A DNA stretch of 64,000 nt from Metellina segmentata (lineage: Eukaryota; Arthropoda; Arachnida; Araneae; Tetragnathidae): assembly GCA_947359465.1 (NCBI GenBank), contig OX375872.1, positions 85,881,819 through 85,945,818 on the forward strand, given 5' to 3'. Positions 35,576 to 49,093 of this stretch are shown in pieces. The number at the start of each line of letters is the position of its first letter. The stretch's first letter is position 1. Position numbers and translations under genes: made by a program. The notes under the pieces were generated by a model. It ran no database searches. It worked only from the letters and a program-made list of their open reading frames with translations, and had not been told where the DNA came from.

Positions 35576-35992
35576 CTCTTAATTTGAAATACAGGTATGC
35601 ATGTTTAGTTATTATGAGTAGAATTTTATTAAAAAATATAAATGTGCAGTAAAGCGAAGTTTTTCGTGATATTTTACATAGCGTTTCAGATTTTATTTTT
35701 TATCTCAAGTTCTATATAATGTATCTTCAATTCCATACCTGTAAATTTAGATTATAGTTCAAGGAATATTATAAACAAATTCAAGCTTATATCATAAAAA
35801 TTAAAAAAAAGAAGATACACTTTAAAAATTCTTAAACTTTTCAACTTTATTTAATTAAAAAAAATTTCAGCACATTTTGAAGAAATATGACAGTTTAAAT
35901 TTTTATGTATAATTCTTTGGCATACGAAACTGCAAAAAGTTTGTCTAAAAGTGCTGTCAGTAATAAAATAATTTTTAAGATGCTCGGTCACC
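35576..35992. other. Unannotated AT-rich interval
   Basis: Nothing recognised. Confidence 0.4.
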
Positions 35993-36205
35993 TTAATCCT
36001 CTGTGGAGTTCACATGTATATATTCGTTGTGCAACCTGCAGTCTTCTCTACTTGACTTCTAACCAATTTTGACCTTCTTGACCAATAGAAACTTTCCAAG
36101 GATTTTTCAATAAATAGAAGTGATTACTAAGCCATATGTGTGCTGTGTATGTGAGGGAAGCAATACTACACTACACGAAAATCTCGCTACCGTGGGAGAG
36201 TTTAA
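35993..36205 (+). repeat. Repeat family B, copy 1 (TTAA-bounded, about 213 bp)
   Basis: Begins TTAATCCTCTGTGGAGTTC and ends GTGGGAGAGTTTAA. It shares CTAACCAATTTTGACCTTCT, TGACCAAT and AGCAATACTACACTACA-type blocks with 43662-43860 and 54353-54558. TTAA at both ends suggests another TTAA-targeting MITE family. Confidence 0.6.
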
Positions 36206-36914
36206 TGGTCAGTGGTTTACTTTTCGCAAAAACATTTTGTCACTAGGTCATAAAAGTTTCTAAAAAAATTGACTAGTATGCGGTACAAGGTATTCAATTT
36301 AATTTAGACAAACCACAGATCATTGTCGTTTCAATGTAGCATTCTCCTGCTGGGGCAAAGTAACACCAATAGGCTTGTATGACATTCCATAAATGCTAGT
36401 ATGCATTATCTAAATGTATCAGAAACATAAAAACGCTCTGTCTTACTTTTCCACTATATTTCTCATTGGAATTCCGCCAAATGTGATTACTTCTCGAGAG
36501 CGGTTTATTCATGACAGTCGGACGCTGCACAACGTTTTGGCTTTTCTAAATGGGATTTGAATCCCTCTTCGTTGCGTGGGAAATACGATAACATGTTTTG
36601 ACATCCTTAAAATACATTATGCGCTTCTGTTTTGTTTTTAAAATTTAGCGCAGTGAGCTCGGTCGGACTCAACGGAAAGTGCTGAACTAGTAGTGATTAG
36701 AAGTCTGAACAATATTTGGGCATCGTATGTATATTGCAAATGGCTGTCAAAATTATTTCTTATCTGTTGAAAGTAGAGACAAAAGGTGAGAGTTAGTTTT
36801 GAAGATAAACAAATGCGCTAAATGAGCAACTGGTTAGAACAAAGATTTATGCCGATGTCATTTAATTGCAGATTTCGAATGAATATTTGGATTTTAGTAA
36901 TAATCCCAAATAGT
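36206..36914. other. Unannotated interval
   Basis: Nothing recognised. Confidence 0.4.
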
Positions 36915-37040
36915 GTTGTCGGGTGCACTGTGAATTAGTGGGTTGACCCACTGCGGCAGCAACTTTCGAGTTGTAGGCGGCGTAGTTTCGAATCCTGTAT
37001 CTTGCTCTGGGTGTGTTTTAACTTTTAGGTCAGTAAAACT
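36915..37040 (+). repeat. SINE-like family 2, copy 1 (tRNA-like)
   Basis: GGTGCACTGTGAATTAGTGG, then a short hairpin GTGGGTTGACCCAC, CAGCAACTTTCGAGTTGTAG and a B-box-like GTTTCGAATCC. A second copy is at 60615-60725. The tRNA-like boxes support a SINE, but no target duplication was found. Confidence 0.55.
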
Positions 37041-37513
37041 TCCCCAAAAGCCATTTCTAAGTAATACAGTTTAGTCAATAGTTAGTCAAGTGCTCTAAGA
37101 CAAATAGGTAACCGTGAGAACTTAAAAGAGATGGGGAGGTACTCCTTTTTAGACAGTATGGCCACTTTGAACACTCGAACACTGTTGCAAGTTTCGCAAC
37201 GCGTTTTCATACAGAGAAATAAGGTTGCGAATGAGTTCCTGCGGTAACAGAACCCATTCCTACATTAGAACCTCAGACGTTATCATAACTAATTTTGAAT
37301 ATGCACCAATATACTATTGAATATCCTCGGGTATGTAAATCGCCAGAGACTGTTTCCATAAATTTCGAGGTTGCAACCGTTAAAAATAGTGGCGTTCCTT
37401 CTACGTTTTGCATACAAGAGAACTAGATTGTAGACTACAAAACACATAGCTGCTCTCAAAATCTACTTAACGTGTGATAACTAATATTATTTATAACTAG
37501 GTTGTTCTTGATG
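37041..37513. other. Unannotated interval
   Basis: Nothing recognised. Confidence 0.4.
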
Positions 37514-37775
37514 TGTACCCTGCTAGTTGTCTCGATGAAGTATCTCATCATTAGTAAAACTAACCAAATCGTGTTGGGCGAAATATCTCGTCATTAGAAG
37601 AAAAACTGATCAGATCTTGATTTAGTCATCATAACAAATATCGGCAATATCTTGATGAAATATCTCGTCATTAGCAAAATTGTTCATATCTTGATGAAAT
37701 ATCTCGTCATTAGCAAAATTGTTCATATCTTGATGAATGAAATTTCTCGTTGAAACATATACGAAATACCTCGTT
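37514..37775 (-). mobile_element. TTAA-palindrome MITE, copy 9, with internal duplication
   Basis: The left end is decayed (GTACCCTGCTAGTTGTCTCG). Inside, a 40-bp unit starting GATGAAATATCTCGTCATTA is duplicated in tandem (about 37654-37733). The right end is lost near 37775. It shows how core repeats can expand inside the family. Confidence 0.75.
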
Positions 37776-38584
37776 ATAATATATTTATACTTGGACAGTT
37801 AAATAAGAAACATATATCGATATATGAACAGCCAATTGGCAGCTCAAATATTCATAATATATTATATATACCACACAGTCATTACCTTATACTACGCCTT
37901 TTTTAACTACTACAAAACTAAGTTTTGTGATAGAATGTCAGAATCTAAAATAATGACAACAGCAAATGGTACGTGGTATTATATACTCTCCTTAAACAGA
38001 TTAAAGGTCCCAAAAAATGCTTGTCCAAAGATGGGGAATGTCATTGAATGCTAGCGTGAAACAGAGTGCAAGAAAATGAAATGTCAGCCATATAAAACGT
38101 ATCCCTCATGAAAAGCGTTTTTTATAGAAAGAGCGAGAAAAACGTTTTACTTCTTTTGAATGTATTTGTTTTCTGAAGAAAGGTCTGGGGAGATAAGTAA
38201 GAGCGTAAGTTTAAAATAGGTTTTTTTCATTCATAAGTGTGTGTGACGAAATTTGAAAGTTTTGGTTCACTGGGCATTTCAGATCTTTGATTGACACTGC
38301 TTAGGTTAGTCTTTATAAACTTCAAAAAAGATTGAATAAAATACGAAGCACCTTCTAGACTTTATTTTAAGGAAGTATGCTTGCAAGAAAAAAAAAGAAA
38401 ACGCCTTTATGCATTTCGAAGCGAATATGTTGTTTCGTTTTATTTTTATTTTTCTATTCATTTTATAAAACAATTTATTTGTGGCGCATTCGAGTTTGGG
38501 TTTGTTTTATAACTCTACAGTTCTTATGTGACACATAAGGAATAATTACATCATAGCGACGAATAAGAAAAAAAATATTTCTTT
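37776..38584. other. Unannotated AT-rich interval
   Basis: Nothing recognised. Confidence 0.4.
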
Positions 38585-38917
38585 TTAAATATCTCGTCCA
38601 TTAAAATCTGCCCAAATTTGCTACTGAATATTATAGAATTTTTAACTCAATATTATCTAATTTTTAGTTTTGACAAAAGATCAAAATCTGGTGAGATTTC
38701 ATCCAATGACAAGGTATCTCGTACATCAAGATCTGACCAATTTTACTAATGAGAAGATATCTCGTCATCAGTATATTATATGTTACCGATTTTTTAGTAA
38801 TGGCTAGATCAAGATCTGGCCCGTTTTCTTCTAATAACTAATAACTAGATTATTCGTCCATCATAAATATGTCATTTATGCTAATAACATACCTCGCTGT
38901 CACAAAACCCAGGAGGG

Positions 38918-38921
<4 letters not shown>
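38585..38921 (+). mobile_element. TTAA-palindrome MITE, copy 10
   Basis: The right end is intact (CCCAGGAGGGTTAA, ending 38921) and abuts a (TA)n tract. The left end is truncated at the first half-palindrome (AATATCTCGTCC). Cores occur near 38710, 38755 and 38845. It is longer than other copies because of internal insertions. Confidence 0.8.

Positions 38922-38953
<32 letters not shown>
38919..38953. repeat. (TA)n microsatellite
   Basis: About 17 TA units beginning at the TTAA end of the MITE. Confidence 0.95.
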
Positions 38954-38954
<1 letters not shown>

Positions 38955-40085
38955 CCATATACGTGTATTGGACAAAAAGGGTTCTGAGTGGTAGAGGGGA
39001 GTCAGGATAATTCTTTGAAAATTCACTCCAACTTTAAAACACGCATTCAACGAGACACTACTTTTATTTTCTGTCAGTCGAAAGATAACCAGGTAGAACT
39101 CAAGACCTGTTAAGTTTTACTGCGCCTTCAGCAACTCTGGGTACTAGATGAAGTTAATACTTCAAATACTGAATTTTAGTTAAGGAAAATCAAGGATGGG
39201 TAGAAAGAGGAGTATAAAGTGCCCCCGAAACAATCTACCCTCTGAGTAGATGCACCCATGAAAGCTCTTTTCCATTTCTTTTGAATAATACTACCGTTAC
39301 CAGAGCAAAATATGCCAGGCATTATGGACTACTCTTTGTCTTACGGTGGGCATAATATAGTAGTTTGAGAGGCTTTTCTGACAGGCGGGGGATCTTACGG
39401 AAAAGCATCACAATCTGTTTTTCTATGTTTTCTGTTTCCATGTCCTGAATACCTATGATCAACTTCTATCTTGCGCTTTACCTCTCTCGAAGGAATATTT
39501 TGGGGAGATCTATGAGTTTTCGGTGTGTCATATAGCAGCTCGGTAATTTTTCAACTTCATCCTCCGTTCTATTTGTTACTCAGGATAATGCAATTTTCTT
39601 AAGATCTACTGCAGGTTAGGAAATGTTTACTGCAATGTTTTTAAAAGTACCCTTTAGAAATAGCAAAGATTGTTTTATCGCGATTAGATTTTGAACTATA
39701 TTATTTGGAGGTTTTCCACCTCCAATACTAGGGCTCTGCTATCTCGTGAAAGAACAATTGAAAATTGATCCACTTGCGTGTTAAAGATTTAGAGGGTTAA
39801 TGCATTACGGAACCTATTAAAGTTTAATGGCAGAAAATGCGTGGTTTCAATTAAGTCGCACGTGCATCGTAAATGTTGTGAACACACAAGGCAGCCGAAA
39901 AGGAAGAAATAAATAACGCGAATGAGTGCGACTGTTTGAAGCCATGGTGCAAATAATGACTTGGGTTCACTTTGCCAGATGGCTGTAGGCGTGAGACATG
40001 CTAGGTGATGTATAGAGTAGAAAACGGGAGTTGTTTTTCGAACGTTTTATATATATATACACACAATATGTACATATTAATCTTA
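38954..40085. other. Unannotated interval of mixed composition
   Basis: About 39000-39960 is less AT-rich and free of recognised repeats. No ORF or motif supports a gene. Candidate for conservation testing. Confidence 0.35.
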
Positions 40086-40465
40086 TACTACCCTACAATA
40101 ATGCTCCGGATTTGCATAAAATTTGCATTATTATTTGGTTTTTTTTTCGTGGTATGGTCTGGGACTTTTGCATGTTGTTCTTGGTAAATTAAACGCCGAC
40201 TCCTACGTGAACATTTTGGACTATCAGGTTCTTCCTACGCTCTGTCAATTTTAGGGAATGGACAAATGTTACTTCCAGGACGACTATTTTTGTTGTCCTG
40301 ATGCAGCCTCTTTCAAGCAGTGGTAACTCCTCTCAGTAGCAATGCTCGGTCTACATATACACTACCCACAAAATTGGACCGGACGACAGCGGTTTTGCAT
40401 AAAATCCGACTACTTGTTTGGGAGTGTTTTTCATGGTATGGCCTGGGACTTTAGCACATTGTTCC
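40086..40465 (+). mobile_element. Two partial Tc1-like deletion derivatives in tandem
   Basis: The first unit starts ACTACCCTACAATAATGCTCC (40086), runs through transposase-derived sequence homologous to 45800-46005, and stops near 40325. After 40 bp (ACTCCTCTCAGTAGCAATGC..., ATATA) a second unit starts CACTACCCACAAAATTGGAC (about 40362) and fades near 40465. Both units have the same internal join (GCATAAAAT directly before the FSWYG-coding block) as the copy at 45754. Confidence 0.75.
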
Positions 40466-41448
40466 TACAGTAATTAATTCTTTAAGAATGTTATAAAATA
40501 TCAGTTTAGAATGTAAAATTTAAGAAGATTGTTTTAATACATACAGATTTGAAATCGGAAATGCAAAAACGATATGTTTCATGGGATATTTTGAATGATA
40601 TTCATCTCATCAAGATTAATTTCATGCGTAATATTGTGATATTGTGCACATTTGTGTCCTACACATTGAATACATAGACTCTAGTCCCTTCAATGCGATC
40701 GGTTTTACTTTCACGAACCCATAAATTGTTTGGATAAATAAGGTTATATTAAATTTCATCATACACGTCTGCTTCAAGAGTAGTGTGCTTTCGCTGTTTC
40801 CTTAACATCTATCTGAATCTAATTTAGAATTGCACAGGATAAATTAGGTTTTGAACAGGCAGTTAATAGGGTCGAAACAAGATAAAAAGAGCTGGTCTGT
40901 TTTGCGAGGAAGTTTTAAAAAGGAAAATAAATTACTAGGGGATGTATCCAACCTTTACGTACAAATAAATCCGATTATATCTCACGCTGCTAGAGAGTAA
41001 TAAATGCAGCATGTTGATCTCATATGAGAGGAAAGTTTAAAATACGGTATGGTTCCAAAATCTCTTACACCGGAGATTTCATTCATATTCGAATAGGCCT
41101 CACTTTGCTTGGAAGTTGGAGAAGATATTTGAAATTAATTTTCCTGCCTTAAGAGCATCTAGTACTTGATTAAACATTGCTTCATTCAGAGTGCAACACG
41201 GGTGTTTTTCTTTTGTTGTTTCATCACAAAATCATATCATAAATATTGAAACAATGAATTAGGAATGCTGTAAAATTCGGGTCTTTATTATGAACATTTT
41301 GAAAGGGACGGTACAATAGAATTGTTATTGCATGGAAAATCCTTTCAAAATGCTCCTCTTCACCAGGAGGTAGATAAATAGATTCACAATGAGCTAGCAC
41401 GTAGGAGTTTTCAAAGCACTGCATTTAAAACTGGGCTTCATGAAAAAT
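40466..41448. other. Unannotated AT-rich interval
   Basis: Nothing recognised. Confidence 0.4.
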
Positions 41449-41585
41449 TAGTATGAATATCAATACGTTCATGTATGTTAGTATGAATATATAAATATAA
41501 ATACATTCGTGTATATTAGTATGAATCTATAAATATAAATACATTCGTGTATATTAGTATGAATCTATAAATATAAATAAATATG
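41449..41585. repeat. Tandem repeat, 38-bp period
   Basis: TTAGTATGAAT recurs at 38-bp spacing (anchors 41479, 41517, 41555), with a diverged leading unit from about 41449. Units contain CTATAAATATAAATACATTC. Confidence 0.9.
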
Positions 41586-43661
<2,076 letters not shown>

Positions 43662-43860
43662 TTAACCTTAACAGGAGTTCGCCCGCATATATTTTCTATG
43701 TATGACTTGTAACCAGCTTTGACCTTCTTCTCGTTAAACCAATACATGGGATTATTCAGTCACGATGCTCGTTTGGGAGAAAAAAGCAACTCTACACTAC
43801 ACTACAATCACGTGATACTTATAATTGTGCAGTGCAGAAAAAATACCATTTATAACTTAA
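43662..43860 (+). repeat. Repeat family B, copy 2 (abuts a MITE)
   Basis: Begins TTAACCTTAACAGGAGTTC and shares TGTAACCAGCTTTGACCTTC and CTACACTACACTACAATCAC with the other copies. It ends at the TTAA (43857-43860) that is also the left end of the next MITE, so two TTAA-bounded elements share one target site. Confidence 0.6.
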
Positions 43861-44067
43861 TCCTCCTGGTGGTTGTCTATATCTCGTCATTAGTAGAAAA
43901 CTGACCAGATCTAGATGGACGGAAATATCTCGTCATTACAAGACAACTCACCAGATCTTGATCTTGTTACCATTAAAAAATAGTTAATGACGAGATTTCT
44001 CGTCGTTAGCATAATTGGTCCAATCGTGATGGACGAGACATCTCGTTGAAACCATTTGGAGTGTTAA
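43857..44067 (-). mobile_element. TTAA-palindrome MITE, copy 11
   Basis: TTAA at both ends: begins TTAATCCTCCTGGTGGTTG, ends ACCATTTGGAGTGTTAA. Four palindrome cores, including GACGAGATTTCTCGTC (about 43990) and GACGAGACATCTCGTT (about 44033), with GATCTAGATGG/GATCTTGAT spacers. At 211 bp it is one of the best-bounded copies. Confidence 0.9.
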
Positions 44068-44629
44068 GAGGGAGGAACTGAATGCCTTTTAGGAAATCAG
44101 AGAATATTTAAATTGTGTGCCTCTTATATAAAAGGCGAAAACAAGTTATCTTCAGGCTGTTTGCATTTGTTATTCAGACCTAGGATCTGAGAGTGATAAT
44201 TTACAGTTGTCCTTAATATGAATATGATACCAAATAAATAAACAGATTGGCTTAGATCTTATCAGAAAGCGATATTTTATAAATGCCCGAAGCTAAATAA
44301 GATACAATTTGCTGTAAACCCAGCATTTAATTGATTGTTACAAACCTTGCTATAATAGCATTTCACAAATAGTGCACTTATAATAGTTACATTTTAGAAT
44401 TCTTCGCTGAAAACCTTTAGAGCTGAAAATCGGTCATTAGGCAATAGAGTTTAAGAATAACCATATAAATCCTTTCACTCGAAATAATAAAAATGACATA
44501 GATAAAAATTTTCAATGGTAAAATAATGGAATAAAGCAGTTGTAATGGAGGTGATTTTTTGAACCGGTACATGCTTCAATTATGAATCCATTTCAGGCTT
44601 TCATCTGTTTGGGTTCGTGGACAGAAATA
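44068..44629. other. Unannotated AT-rich interval
   Basis: Nothing recognised. Confidence 0.4.
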
Positions 44630-45308
44630 CAGTAAAATCTCGATAAGTCGTCAATTAAAGAAGAAAGAAATTTTGACATTTTAAGCTGAATAAAGACTAA
44701 AGAACATTACCACAGAATGTACTCAATATGTATTACTGTCACGATCATGCACATATTATATTTATACCAGTATTCATAACAATAATATAAATAAATGGAA
44801 GTACTTAAAACTAAAAATAAATTTTTTCCCGAAAAGATTTAATTCATTGAATTTATCATCTGTGCTACCTTAAAAGAACTAATGTGTAAAGTCGAATTGC
44901 TTCGTGGTGAAAGAATCTCCTCATTTTTATTTTCAAGCTTGCATTTTCATGCTTTTCTAAAAATTCCTTGATTAAATCTTTTATGGTCGCAGAACAAACA
45001 AAAACGCTGTCATTGATACCAATGTTGTGAATTATGTCAGGAATATTACTTGTATTTTCATACATGATTCCAAAAAGCTCAATAAAGAATAATTTCCGAC
45101 TTCATTTTGTTAACCATCAGACACAATTCTTGCATGTTTAGAGACCTTTGTATAGTGACGAGTTATTTGTGGTATTATTTAAATTTTCTATGAGTAAACG
45201 AGGATTCAATTACATTGTCGTCAATGAGAGCTAGTCGGGACTGACAGAAATTATCATCTTATCAGGAGTGACACGTTATTGAAGTGACGAGTTGTCGAAA
45301 TTTTACTT
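44630..45308. mobile_element. Candidate pogo-like non-autonomous element, TA-flanked
   Basis: The left end after TA (44628-44629) reads CAGTAAAATCTCGATAAGTC. The reverse complement of the right end, before TA (45309-45310), reads AAGTAAAATTTCGACAACTC. The inverted match continues through GTCA. Internal CGAGTTATT/ACGAGGATT motifs repeat near both ends. The CAGT-type TIR and TA duplication suggest a pogo-like element. 679 bp, with no recognisable transposase. Confidence 0.55.
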
Positions 45309-45310
45309 TA

Positions 45311-45719
45311 TGCTCAATTGGGATTGAGGTTCACACGTATGGGATTTTTAAAAGTAGAGTAAGCAAATATAACTTTTATGTGTCCGGGATCATGTGACCC
45401 AAACTAATAGTAACATGACCTTTAGAACTACTTTCGTCTGGCGTTAGGAGACGAGCATTCATCATTTGATTGGTTGAAGGGACAAGAAAAGACGAATACC
45501 CATTATTTCATCATATGATGGGTCTGCTCGACATAGTATTGATTGGTGATTTCACCACTTTTGTCGCCAGTCTATAGAAATGCGTATTTACAAACCTACA
45601 CTGTTATAAGATATTTTATCACCAAACGAGGCGACAATATATCAAATCAGCCAACCAAGACAATTATTCTCATAGTAATCACGTGACTACTAGTCAACAT
45701 ATTGATCACACCTTTTGAG
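45311..45719. other. Unannotated interval
   Basis: Contains ATTGATTGG and CACGTGAC motifs loosely like those at 5580-5860, but I could not align the two. Confidence 0.35.
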
Positions 45720-45753
45720 ACTCCTCTCAGTAGCAAAGCTCGGTCTACATATA

Positions 45754-46320
45754 CACTACCCTACAATAATGGACCGGACAACAGCGATTTTGCATAAAAT
45801 CCGACTACTTGTTTGGGAGTGTTTTTCGTGGTATGGCATGGGACCTTTGCATGTTGTTCCTGGTAAATTGAACGTCGACGCCCACATGAATATTTTGGAC
45901 AATCAGGTTCTTTCTACGATCTGGCAATTTTATGGAATGTACGAATGTCACTTCCAGAACAAGAACGCTCCATGCCATTGTGCAGCCTCTGTCACGCAAT
46001 GGTATCAAGATATGGATGTAAGAAGTCTGTCCTGGCCTGCTCAGAGTCCCAACCTAAACCCCATAGAACAGTTGTGGGACGAGTTAGAGCGACGCTTACC
46101 GACCAGGTAACCATCTCCGAAATCTACAGCTTAGCTGGAGACATACTTGAAGCAGGAATTGACACAAATACCCATAGCTGTGTATAAAATCTTTGTTGAA
46201 AGTATGCCCAGAATTGCTAGTGTAATTGTAGCACGTGGGGGACCATCCTCCTATTAAAGCATGTAATATTTCTCTTATACCATTACATTTTGCTGTTCGG
46301 TCCATTGTTGTAGGGTAGTG
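45754..46320 (+). mobile_element. Tc1-like deletion derivative with both TIRs
   Basis: The left end after TA reads CACTACCCTACAATAATGGA. The reverse complement of the right end reads CACTACCCTACAACAATGGA, with inverted similarity over about 35 bp. TG rather than TA follows the right end. At 567 bp the element lacks the N-terminal half of the gene. Its left flank (CTCCTCTCAGTAGCAAAGCT, 45720-45739) is shared with 40327-40346, so locus and flank were duplicated together. Confidence 0.85.
45800..46256 (+). pseudogene. Tc1-like transposase, C-terminal half
   Basis: The plus strand reads VWECFSWYGMGPLHVV, ILDNQVLSTIWQFYG, FQNKNAPCHCA, WPAQSPNLNPIEQLWDELERRL and, after frame changes near 46110-46190, VESMPRIASVIVARGGPSSY before TAA at 46254-46256. 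The second catalytic Asp is replaced by Lys (NKN instead of HDN); the final Glu in NPIEQ is kept. The region with the DNA-binding domains and first Asp is deleted. Not functional. Confidence 0.85.
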
Positions 46321-46371
46321 TGTTTTACGTTATGGCTTCACGTGGTCAGTTTTATAAATACTTATTCCTTC

Positions 46372-46372
<1 letters not shown>

Positions 46373-46414
<42 letters not shown>
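46373..46414. repeat. (TA)n microsatellite
   Basis: About 21 TA units. Confidence 0.95.
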
Positions 46415-46417
<3 letters not shown>

Positions 46418-47417
46418 TTCTCCATGTTATCAAACAGTTGCAAAAGGGACATTGGTCCCTTTTCTAACTACGTACAGGTATAATTTCTTAAATTGAAGAT
46501 GTATATACCATATTATTTTGTCTGAAAAACTTTTATTATGAAACATGTTGATTCAAAAACTTTCAAGATAAAAAGACTTCCCATAGCTCCTAAAGTGGCC
46601 AACAAAATTGAAACCTCCCGATTTTGAAACAATAAATTATTTCCCCGGAAGAATTGGTGAATGCTTCCAGAGTCTGCAGCGTGTTTGAACCACGTTAAAG
46701 TTCCTGAAATCAATGTATTCCGAATCCCGAAGGAAAGAGAGAAACAAAAAAGTTCAGGAGTTAAAATATTTATTCATCGAATTAGTTTCAATTGTAGCAT
46801 GATTTAAAATGCATTACTAAAAGGATAGGGTTAATTTAAATTCCTACTAGGCGAGTTTCAGTGGAACAGAAAGCTATTGCAGGTAATTTTCGATTAATGA
46901 CTGTACACCCTTGATGGCTGAACTCTTGTTATTAGGAATTCCAAACGCATCTTCTAATTCAGTGTTGATTGCTTCTCGTATTTTGAGACTGGGAAACAAG
47001 TAATTGAAATTAATTGGAAATTCAATCGACTTGACTATTTGGAATCAAAAAGGAAATATTGAAGATTGCGAAGAGTTTAATGACGAAACAATGGGTTGGA
47101 ACTAACTTTTGATGATTAATTTCGGAATAGAAATTTGCTACACTATCGAATATTTTGGATCGAGTACACGCTACTCTGGATCATCAAGCGATACGAATAA
47201 ATCATAATTTATTCTTTGTTTTTATTGTTCTATAGTAGAGGTTTTATGGGGGAGGTGAGTATTGGAATGCATAATAAAGGAAAAATAAACACAGCGAGTT
47301 TTAATTTTAAATAAATGAGAAAATAAAACTATAGAATTGATTATCTGTTTATTATAGTATTGATTACCTGACCACGAAATTTCCCGGAATTATACAATTG
47401 CTTTTACTCTACAACAC
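46415..47417. other. Unannotated interval
   Basis: Nothing recognised. Confidence 0.4.
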
Positions 47418-47642
47418 TTAGTCCTACATGTGATTTTGGCGAGATATCTCGTCTATCAAGATCTGATTAATTTTTTTTAATGACGAGATATCTCGCCATC
47501 AAGGTTTCGCCAATTTTTTTGATGATGATGATATCAAGGTCTGGTCAGGTTTATTCTGATGACGATATATCTCGTCCATGTAGATCTGGTCAGCTTTTCT
47601 GACGATGAGTTATCTAGTTGAGAGAACCACCAGGAGGGTTAA
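47418..47642 (+). mobile_element. TTAA-palindrome MITE, copy 12 (full length)
   Basis: 225 bp, from TTAGTCCTACATGTGATTTT to ACCACCAGGAGGGTTAA. Cores occur near 47438 (GCGAGATATCTCGTC), 47482 (GACGAGATATCTCGCC), 47561 (GACGATATATCTCGTC) and 47603 (GATGAGTTATCTAGTT). A GATGATGATGATATCAAG segment replaces a core in the middle. The spacing is about 45, 80 and 45 bp, and the same order recurs in other full copies. Confidence 0.9.
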
Positions 47643-47707
47643 TGACTAAATATCCGCATTTATTGGTTGATAGAATCCTAGGATTTTATTGGTCACGCAA
47701 TATTTTG

Positions 47708-47780
47708 TTAACCCTCCAAGTGGTCTTGAAGAGATATCGCGTTCATCAAGGTCTGGTCAGTTTTGGTACTGACGAGATTT
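47708..47780 (+). mobile_element. TTAA-palindrome MITE, copy 13 (left-end fragment)
   Basis: TTAACCCTCCAAGTGGTCTTG, then AGAGATATCGCGTTCATCAA and AAGGTCTGGTCAGTTTTGG, truncated after a half core (GACGAGATTTAAC). The left end matches the family consensus exactly for 17 bases. Confidence 0.85.
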
Positions 47781-48084
47781 AACAAAACTGGCCTATTATT
47801 TACTATAAGGGAATGAAAATCCAATCAGGAAAAACAAATTTTCCCTTCTCCATAATTGGTGACAGTTTGGAAAATATTTTTGAATCAAGGGGTGGCAACT
47901 ACGGGGTAGATTTTGACGTGAAAATAAGTGAAAATTGTGAAATTCAGAGCCTCTTTTAATGCCTTCAAATGTTACAACTCAGTAAAATTGAATTATAGTC
48001 CTGCCATACGAGTCAGGAAGACTCTCTAAGTTTTGACTTTCCGAGAGGATGGATGTTAAAAACTGCGTATATAAATATCTGTAA
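47781..48084. other. Unannotated interval
   Basis: Nothing recognised. Confidence 0.4.
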
Positions 48085-48956
48085 TAATGTATTAATAGAT
48101 AGCATGTTCACTCAACCAATTGGTGATTGAATGAACTCTTCTAACTGTTTTCTAGAGTTATGAGGCATTACATACTTTTATATACAACATTTTCATAATC
48201 ATTAGCCTTTAATACCAAACTTCGAAACCCTGCCTTCTTGACTAGCCCGATAGAGTGGTGGCTTATATTACATTAGCTTACAATGGATAATAAGTGTCAA
48301 TAACACTGGTAAATATTCGATTTCTTAATTTGTTTCTGTAGGGCCATATTGTTTATTACGTTGCACATTGTCTTATTGCAAAGGTAAGACAGTCGAAAAT
48401 TCTGCGTACATAAATACCTGTTGGGGGGGGGGTAATATCACAGTATAACAGTGTGATCCATTTAACTATCGGTTAATATAATGTGGTGTTTTCTAACTTT
48501 CTGAGAGAGATACTTTCATAGATAGCAATTTATCAACTTTAACTCTAAAGACTAAACTTGAAGATATTGACTTCTGGACTCAAATGGGAGAGTAGGGATT
48601 AATATATGATTTTAAAATGCATAAGAAAATAAGTTTTTAACAATATATACCCCGTAAAATATTCGGTTTCGTAAGTTAGTTTATTTTATTCGTAGGGCTA
48701 TATTATTTTTTATTTTGCTCATATATCTGATATTTAAAATCACTGGATAACAGTATAATCCATTTCACTATCTGTTGATAGAGTATGCTGTTTTCTAACG
48801 TTATGATAGGTATACTTTTATGAACATCATTTTAACAACTGTAAACTCTTAATGACTAAACTGGGATATCAGTACTACTGCAGTGTAGTGATTTATATAT
48901 AAGTTTATTATGCATCAAAACCAATGTTTCAATGACATCCTGTAAAATATTCGGTT
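48085..48956 (+). repeat. Degenerate tandem repeat, about 290-345-bp units, three copies
   Basis: Anchors recur in order: GTTTTCTA (48143, 48484, 48790), AAATATTCG (48311, 48657, about 48946) and TGTAGGGCCATATT/CGTAGGGCTATATT. Units are well diverged, so the array is old. The third unit is interrupted by the MITE at 48957-49093 and resumes at 49094 (TTTGCTTATTATTCG). Confidence 0.7.
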
Positions 48957-49093
48957 TTAAATTTTCCTTGTGGTTGTTTTGACGATGTCAACATAAAAGT
49001 CTGAAATATCTTGGTGACGAGATATCTCGTCATTTCCAAAATTGGCAGATGTTGATGGGCGAGATATCTCGTCAAACTCACTTCGAAGGTTAG
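48957..49093 (-). mobile_element. TTAA-palindrome MITE, copy 14 (short form, empty sites known)
   Basis: TTAAATTTTCCTTGTGGTTG to CACTTCGAAGGTTAG. It has a perfect core at 49016-49031 and a near-perfect one at about 49060. At 137 bp it lacks part of the core series. Paralogous sites in the host tandem repeat read CTTAATTTG (TTAA 48325-48328) and GTTAGTTTA (TTAG 48676-48679) without the element. Confidence 0.9.

Noticed and set aside
37500..37775. Regularly spaced palindromic repeats resembling a CRISPR array
   Set aside because: The units are dispersed through the window, spacers are related to one another, and the context is a eukaryotic transposon landscape.
45390..45690. Further copy of the CRE/E-box repeat at 5580-5860
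   Set aside because: Only short motifs (CACGTGAC, ATTGGT) are shared and no alignment extends beyond them.
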